Source: Streptomyces mirabilis (GTDB lineage Bacteria > Actinomycetota > Actinomycetes > Streptomycetales > Streptomycetaceae). From it: a stretch of 64,000 nucleotides of DNA. Numbering within the stretch: position 1 is the first letter of the stretch; every line of letters begins with the position of its first letter. Shown in pieces: positions 59,069 through 64,000 of the stretch. A program made the translations under genes and the position numbers. Location: contig NZ_CP074102.1 in assembly GCF_018310535.1 (NCBI RefSeq), positions 8,742,001 to 8,806,000 of the forward strand, in the 5' to 3' direction. The notes under the pieces were generated by a model. It worked only from the letters and a program-made list of their open reading frames with translations, did no database searches and was not told the origin of the DNA.

Positions 59069-59740
59069 ATGCACGCCAGCTACCGTGCCGCGTCATCCGT
59101 GCTGTTCGCCGCGGTGTTCCTGGCGGGCTGCTCACCGGCCGCAACGGGCGGATCTGCCGCGTCCCCGGCCGGAACTGCGGCCACGGGGCCGTCGGGTACG
59201 GACGCGCGCGGCGGCCCGCAGGGGGCGATCGCGGTCGGGGCCGGCCCGCAGACCACCTACACCGTCCAGAAGCAGCCCCCGGCGGGGAGTTGCCACTTCC
59301 GGTACGAGAAGGGGGAACCGCTGGAGGACCCGGCGTGCACGCCGGGCGCGATCTCCCCGGCGGTCACGCAGGCGAATCTGAAGTCCACGATCTGCCGCAA
59401 GGGCGGCTACACCTCCGGCATCCGGCCGTCCACCTCCGTCACCGGCAAGGAGAAGATGCTGAACGCGGCCTCGTACGGCTACAAGGGCCCCATGGGCGAT
59501 GCCGAGTACGACCACCTCATCAGCCTGCAGCTCGGCGGCGACCCCAACGATCCCCGCAACCTGTGGGTCGAGCCGCCGGACCCCGGCCACAAGAAGGGCG
59601 GCGGGGTCAACAACCGCAAGGACCCGGTGGAGACGAAACTCCACACCGCGGTCTGCGCCGGGAAGGTCTCCCTGACGGCCGCGCAGAAGGCCATCGTCAC
59701 CGACTGGACCACGGCCCTCAGCACCCTCGGGCTCGGCTGA
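59069..59740 (+). CDS. Lipoprotein with DHL...N nuclease-like core, paralogue 2
   Basis: 223 residues. Lipobox FLAGCSPA near residue 21, a Gly/Ala-rich linker, then a domain homologous to the gene at 58241: ACTPGAISPAVTQANLKSTI; YDHLISLQLGGDPNDPRNLW; ETKLHTAVCAGKVSLTAAQK. The shared residues include two Cys pairs and the His and Asn. The two paralogues diverge from a common 300-bp region, one free and one membrane-anchored. Confidence 0.78.
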   Translation: MHASYRAASSVLFAAVFLAGCSPAATGGSAASPAGTAATGPSGTDARGGPQGAIAVGAGPQTTYTVQKQPPAGSCHFRYEKGEPLEDPACTPGAISPAVTQANLKSTICRKGGYTSGIRPSTSVTGKEKMLNAASYGYKGPMGDAEYDHLISLQLGGDPNDPRNLWVEPPDPGHKKGGGVNNRKDPVETKLHTAVCAGKVSLTAAQKAIVTDWTTALSTLGLG

Positions 59741-59804
59741 GGGCAATCCCACCAGCCGCCACGTACGGCGTCGGCACATCACCGCGCCGTGCGAGCACCC
59801 GCCT

Positions 59805-59965
59805 GCCCTGCGGTGACCAGGGCGCGCCACCGCTGGCGGTGACCGGTTCGCCGTCAGTCCACCGCGCGGCCGACGCCGACTCGAGGGGGAGAAGGTGCAT
59901 CAAGGGGCCCGCCGACGCACCGCTGATGATGGGCGAGAAGGCGTACCTCGTGGATTCGTAGCTGC
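59805..59965 (-). pseudogene. Remnant of a second copy of the STAND/TPR gene 3' end
   Basis: On the minus strand LMHLLPLESASAARWTDGEP parallels FMAGLPLDDPSPAQWIDGEP, the end of the gene at 61710, and the DNA matches over about 150 bp (GGTGACCAGGGCGCGCCA versus GGTGACCAGGGCTCGCCA). It lies on the other side of IS110 element B. Confidence 0.55.
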
Positions 59966-60119
59966 GCCCTGACGGCCCGCGCCGGTGATCAGCGCTGAAA
60001 GCCCCGGCTGGACGGGGGAGACCAGCCGGGGCCGTGGGTGGTGCCTGCGGAGGGCGGTCGCCTCTCGGCGAAAGGCTCCATGGGGCTTCAGCCGGACGAT
60101 CGTCCCCATGGGCTATAGG

Positions 60120-60367
60120 TGAGGCCCGGGGACACTGTCCATACCTTCCTTCGTGGGTCTGAACTGATCGTTCGTAGGATCGGTGGGCCCAGGAACCCTG
60201 GGTATGGCTGTCACTGTCGTGCCGTTGTCGTGGCTGGAGGGGAATGGCCGCCCGGGGTTCCGCGACGACTCGGCCGCTCATTGGGACGCGCGAACTGAAT
60301 CGCTTCGTATGGACTCGTCGGCGAGGTCGTCTGCTGGGCCAACCGGAGTACGACGTCGGAGGTGGCA
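60120..60367 (+). ncRNA. IS110 left end, likely bridge-RNA region
   Basis: Non-coding; inverted it contains ACAGCCATACCC, GGGCCCACCGATCCTACGAA and CAGTTCAGACCCACGA, parallel to 54800-54890. Includes a hairpin-like CCCAGGAACCCTGGG at 60188-60202. Confidence 0.45.
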
Positions 60368-61582
60368 GTGCCTGAACTCTGGGCTGGTATGGACGCGGGT
60401 AAAGCCGAGCATCACTGCACGGTGATCGACAAGGACGCCATTATCGTCCTTTCGCGCCGCGTGCCCAACAGCGAAGCCGAGCTCCTGGAACTCCTCGGCG
60501 ACGTCCTGGATCTGGCTCATGGCCAGCCGGTGACGTGGGCGGTGGACCTGAACGCGGGCGGGGCCGCGCTGTGGATCGCTCTGCTGGTCAACCACGAGCA
60601 GAAGTTGTTCTACCTTCCCGGCCGCAGCATCCACTACGCGTCTGACGCCTACCGAGGCAGCGGGAAAACGGATGCGAAAGACGCCTTCGTCATCGCCGAC
60701 CAGGCGAGGATGCGCCGCGACCTGCAGCCCCTGCAAGGGACGAGCGAACTCGCAGTCGACCTGAAGATCCTCACCGCCCGCCGCATGGACCTGGCAGTGG
60801 ACCGCACGAGGGCGATCAATCGGCTTCGGGCCCAGATTTTGGAGTACTTTCCCGCTCTGGAGCGGGCCTTCGACTACAGCACCTCGAAGACCGCGCTGAT
60901 CCTGCTGACGAAGTACCAGACCCCCGCCGACCTGCGGCGGATCGGCCGGGCACGTCTGGCGACCTGGTTGAAGAACCACGGGGTCCGCACCATCAACGTC
61001 GCCAGGAACGGCGCGGATGCGGCGGTGACCGCGGCCGAGGCCCAGTTCACCTCCGTGCCCGGCGAGAAGACCGCGGCCAAGATGGTCCACACTCTGGCCA
61101 GGGAGGTGATGGTCCTCGACGAGGAGATTGCGCAGATCAATGCCCTGATCGAGCAACGGTTTCGGGAACATCCCGACGCAGCGGTGATCACCAGCATGCC
61201 CGGAATTGGCGACACACTCGGCGCGGAGTTCATCGCAGCGACCGGCGGCGACATGGCTGTCTTCGGCAGCCCGGACCGGCTTGCCGGTGTTGCTGGGCTG
61301 GCCCCCGTCCCGCGCGACTCGGGAAAAGTCTCCGGCAACCTCCGCAGACCTCGACGTTTCAGCCGGCGCCTTCAGCGCGTGTTCTACATCTCGGCCCAGG
61401 TTGCGGCCACGCACTGTCCCGAGTCCCAGCGGTTCTACAGGCGGAAACGCGCGGAAGGGAAGTCCCACAAGCAGGCCATCATCGCGCTCGCTCGACGCCG
61501 CCTCAACGTGCTCTGGGTATTCATACGCGACCACCGCACCTTCGAACTGGCCACGCCCCCACCTGCCGGCTCACCCGCGTAA
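60368..61582 (+). CDS. IS110-family transposase (DEDD recombinase)
   Basis: 404 residues. DEDD domain: PELWAGMDAGKAEHHCTVID; WAVDLNAGGAALWIALLVNH; YRGSGKTDAKDAFVIADQAR. C-terminal Transposase_20: VITSMPGIGDTLGAEFIAAT; VAGLAPVPRDSGKVSGNLRR, with the Ser after RD. GTG 60368 is chosen because GGAGG lies 5 bp before it and the start then matches element A (MPE). Intact and closely related to the protein at 53469, with a different left end interior, so it may recognise a different target. Confidence 0.94.
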   Translation: MPELWAGMDAGKAEHHCTVIDKDAIIVLSRRVPNSEAELLELLGDVLDLAHGQPVTWAVDLNAGGAALWIALLVNHEQKLFYLPGRSIHYASDAYRGSGKTDAKDAFVIADQARMRRDLQPLQGTSELAVDLKILTARRMDLAVDRTRAINRLRAQILEYFPALERAFDYSTSKTALILLTKYQTPADLRRIGRARLATWLKNHGVRTINVARNGADAAVTAAEAQFTSVPGEKTAAKMVHTLAREVMVLDEEIAQINALIEQRFREHPDAAVITSMPGIGDTLGAEFIAATGGDMAVFGSPDRLAGVAGLAPVPRDSGKVSGNLRRPRRFSRRLQRVFYISAQVAATHCPESQRFYRRKRAEGKSHKQAIIALARRRLNVLWVFIRDHRTFELATPPPAGSPA

Positions 61583-61709
61583 AGCGCTCGCGAGAGGTTA
61601 ACGCCCCGGCTTGACAAGGTAATTGGGATTCCCCTCCGCAGCCACATGTAGATGAACGGTGAACTTCCCCTGCTTGTTCCGGTGTTGCCGCTGCGGGCTC
61701 CCGCAGGTG

Positions 61710-63848
61710 TCATCGCAGTGAGCCCAGGTGCTCGCGCCGCGCGGTGACCAGGGCTCGCCAGCGGCTGCGGGTGGCTGGTTCGCCGTCGATCCACTGTGCT
61801 GGCGAGGGGTCATCGAGGGGCAGGCCGGCCATGAAGTGGGCGATGTCGACGAAGTAGGCGTGATCTTCGTCGGACGTCTGTTCTCGTAGCCGGGTGAGGG
61901 TGGCGTTCAGTGCGATGTGGTCGTCGAGGACGGCGTGGTGGAAGGCGCCGGCCAGCTCGATCGCGGGTGTCAGCGAGGCGAGGCCCGCGATATCGAGTTC
62001 GGTGCGCAGCGTGGCGATCTGGTCGTCGACGCTGTCGCTGCCGGCATCGCGGATGAGTTCGGCCCGGCGGACGTTGATGGTGGTGGCGCGCAGGTTGAGG
62101 CCGGCCAGGAGCTGGTGGGCGAGGTCGATTTCCGCGTTGGCCTGGTCGGGGGCGTAGAGGGCGATGGCAAATGCCCGCAGGGCCTGATTGTGGGCGGCCT
62201 CGCCGGCCTTGCCGTGCTGTTCGGCTTCGGTGCGTCCGGCGAGGTAGGCCGCGGCGGCACGTGCGGGTTGGCCTTGGAGCCAGTACAGGTCGCCCATCAC
62301 GCGTTGGTGGCGGCCTTCCCAGCCGAGATTCTGGGCGGCGGCGAGGGCGGTGGGGAAGTCGCCGGTCAGGCGTGCGGCGTGGGCCAGGCCGCGGCGGGCG
62401 GCCGGAGCGAGGCGGCCGCCCTGGTCGGCGACCTGTTGGTAGTCGCGGCGGGATTGGGCGGCTCGGCCGGTGTCACGCAGGGACTTGGCCCGGTAGTAGA
62501 GCGCCATCTCCTGCAGGTCGGCGGGCAGCAGTTCGGCGTCGAGGACGGCGGTGAGTCGGCTGGCGGTGCGAGCACGGTGTTCGTGCTGGCGGCGGGTGAG
62601 GGTGCTGAGGAGTTCCACGAGGGCGTCGGTGCACGTACCGGGCGCCGGGGCGCCGGCGGCGGGTGGGGTGATCGGCTCCCAGACGGAATCGCCGACGTAG
62701 GTCCATGCGGCGTCGGTGAGCCAGTCGAGGTCGAGGTTGTAGTCCCGGGCGAGCGGCAGTCCCTGCTGCAGGCAGCCCACCAGCAGCAGGCGGTCCGGCG
62801 CTTCGCTGGCGCTCCACTGCTCGCCCAGCGCGCTGAACGCCCGCTCGGCTGCGGCGCGCCAGTCCCCGTCGGACCAGCGGTCGTCTGTCTGGTCGTCGGC
62901 GTTGCGGATAGTGGAGCGGATCAGGGCGTGCAGGTGGAACGGCCACTGCCCGAAGGGGCTTTCGCGGATGAACGGGCGCTCGGTCAGCCGCTGTGCGGGT
63001 GCCTCGTGCGTCAGGCCCGCGGCCCGGGTCGCCAGGGCCAGGTCGAAGGCGTCCAGGAGGCTGACCGAGCGCAGAACGTGCCGCTCGTCTGTGGTGAGGT
63101 CGGTCAGGGTGCGGGTGATCAGGGCCGGGAAGTCGTGGGCGAAGTCGGAAGGCCGGGGGGTGCGGCCGGTGCGGCGGATCTCCAGGAACCGCATGACGGC
63201 CAGGTCGAGGTAGAGGGGCAGGCCGTGCGATCGGGAGGTGATGACCTGGCGGATGTGGTCGCCGATGACCGGTTGTCCGTCGCGGGAGAGGCGGCGGGCG
63301 AGGTAGTCGTCGCAGTCCTCGGGCGAGAAGTCACCAACCAGGATCTGCCGTCCGTGGCTGGCGGTGCCCGGTGTGGTGCGGGCGGAGGGGAGGGCTGGGG
63401 CGGCAAGTCCCGGCCAGGCCGCCGGCCCGGTGTAGTCGAGCTGGCCCTGCAGGGCGGGGTCGGCCCACTGCAGACGGGAGCGGCCGGTGATGACGAAGAG
63501 CGCGTTGGGCATGAGCCACACCACGCGCTGCAGGAGGCGCTCCAGATCGCGGTGGGTGCGGTCGCCGATGTCCTCGAATGTGTCGAACAGGACGACCGGC
63601 GTGACGCGCTTGCCCGTAGGGAGGCGGGCGAGCTCCCACGCCAGCAGGTGCGGGTAGTAGGAGAGCGTGTCCAGGTCGGGTTCGGCCTCCAGAAGGTCGG
63701 CCAGGCGCGTGCAGGCGGCGAGCGCGCGGACGGTCTGCCGCCGCTCGCGCAGGGCGCGCACCAGCGCACCGGTGGCCTGGCCGACGACCGAGCCGACGGT
63801 GCCGGGCAGCAGCAGCGTCTGAGCGACGTCGGCGAGTGCGGACTGCAT
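61710..63848 (-). CDS. STAND NTPase/TPR protein, runs off the window with a frameshift
   Basis: 712 residues seen. The NTPase region (GKRVTPVVLFDTFEDIGDRT; VVWLMPNALFVITGRSRLQW; RSHGLPLYLDLAVMRFLEIR) is followed by winged-helix and TPR-like repeats (LGWEGRHQRVMGDLYWLQGQ, then PARAAAAYLAG). The P-loop should lie upstream. Reading beyond 63848, the expected RYWDANHPGEPLEEYMRRGG continues to base 64000 in another frame, so a one- or two-base indel lies near 63870-63880. The gene is thus either broken or starts internally. A remnant of its 3' end lies at 59805. Confidence 0.75.
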   Translation of the reverse strand: MQSALADVAQTLLLPGTVGSVVGQATGALVRALRERRQTVRALAACTRLADLLEAEPDLDTLSYYPHLLAWELARLPTGKRVTPVVLFDTFEDIGDRTHRDLERLLQRVVWLMPNALFVITGRSRLQWADPALQGQLDYTGPAAWPGLAAPALPSARTTPGTASHGRQILVGDFSPEDCDDYLARRLSRDGQPVIGDHIRQVITSRSHGLPLYLDLAVMRFLEIRRTGRTPRPSDFAHDFPALITRTLTDLTTDERHVLRSVSLLDAFDLALATRAAGLTHEAPAQRLTERPFIRESPFGQWPFHLHALIRSTIRNADDQTDDRWSDGDWRAAAERAFSALGEQWSASEAPDRLLLVGCLQQGLPLARDYNLDLDWLTDAAWTYVGDSVWEPITPPAAGAPAPGTCTDALVELLSTLTRRQHEHRARTASRLTAVLDAELLPADLQEMALYYRAKSLRDTGRAAQSRRDYQQVADQGGRLAPAARRGLAHAARLTGDFPTALAAAQNLGWEGRHQRVMGDLYWLQGQPARAAAAYLAGRTEAEQHGKAGEAAHNQALRAFAIALYAPDQANAEIDLAHQLLAGLNLRATTINVRRAELIRDAGSDSVDDQIATLRTELDIAGLASLTPAIELAGAFHHAVLDDHIALNATLTRLREQTSDEDHAYFVDIAHFMAGLPLDDPSPAQWIDGEPATRSRWRALVTARREHLGSLR

Positions 63849-64000
63849 CTGCTGGGGCAGCGCCTGGCGCGCACTTGGAGGCGAGGCCGCCGCGGCGCAT
63901 GTACTCCTCCAGCGGCTCGCCGGGATGGTTCGCGTCCCAGTAGCGGCGCAGCGCCAGGTCGAAGGCGGGCAGCGGACGGCCGATCCCGGCGACGGCGGCC

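Larger units (their letters stand above)
60120..61628 (+). mobile_element. IS110-family element B
   Basis: Left end about 60120-60367, transposase 60368-61582, right end with GGCTTGACAAGGTAATTGGG at 61608-61627. Both ends match element A in order and orientation. Confidence 0.75.

Overview
The window has very high GC, third codon positions dominated by G/C, GTG starts, an SsgA-like sporulation gene, an LAETG sortase substrate and many actinobacterial secreted proteins. It is most likely Streptomyces (or a close relative). The density of insertion sequences (IS), the helicase-associated and DUF2637 (SpdB-like) remnants, and the many truncated genes point to an unstable region such as a chromosome arm or a large linear plasmid. 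No rRNA, tRNA or CRISPR array was seen.

Layout. 1-4.86 kb: the tail of an IS630 element, a secreted protein, an XRE regulator with a membrane partner, and an IS5-family element carrying an extra gene. 4.95-9.34 kb: a co-directional metabolic cluster (MmyB-type regulator, quinone-type oxidoreductase, HSL-type esterase, SRPBCC protein, cupin), with a piece of non-coding sequence that matches IS110 left ends just before the esterase. 9.3-16 kb: a LexA-like remnant, a MerR-type regulator behind a 32-bp perfect palindrome, a helicase-associated pseudogene, an ankyrin gene, a Na+/H+ antiporter and broken hydrolase and transposase genes. 16-30.4 kb: a large XRE/NB-ARC/TPR regulator, FKBP isomerase, acyltransferase 3, SpoIIE-type phosphatase, and an apparent TetR regulon with a small secreted protein and an SsgA-like protein, then a decayed IS5 copy and a YceI protein. 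30.6-38.3 kb: a double-glycine leader peptide, a zone of gene fragments, a secreted Asp-box (sialidase-fold) protein with a coupled lipoprotein, an LAETG surface protein, and an intact IS5 copy. 38.4-53.5 kb: IS5, IS3 and IS200/IS605 (TnpA/TnpB) elements, a toxin-antitoxin-like pair, conjugation-gene remnants, and a nested double insertion (46.62-50.59 kb). 53.5-64 kb: two IS110 elements with related non-coding left ends, a secreted CAP-like protein, ISL3 and IS21 fragments, an immunity-like gene, two paralogous secreted proteins with a His/Asn core, and a STAND/TPR gene running off the window.

Main result. Several IS elements here carry an accessory gene between their terminal inverted repeats. 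An IS5-family element carries an SMI1/KNR4 gene and sits next to an IS630 element carrying a pRiA4b ORF-3-like gene. Removing both, with one TA copy each, restores a continuous 131-codon reading frame. This independently fixes the outer ends of both elements. A third element (3472-4856) has the same design with an unrelated small acidic gene. The IS110 left-end remnant without a transposase and the three shared TetR-type operator sites are the next most interesting observations.
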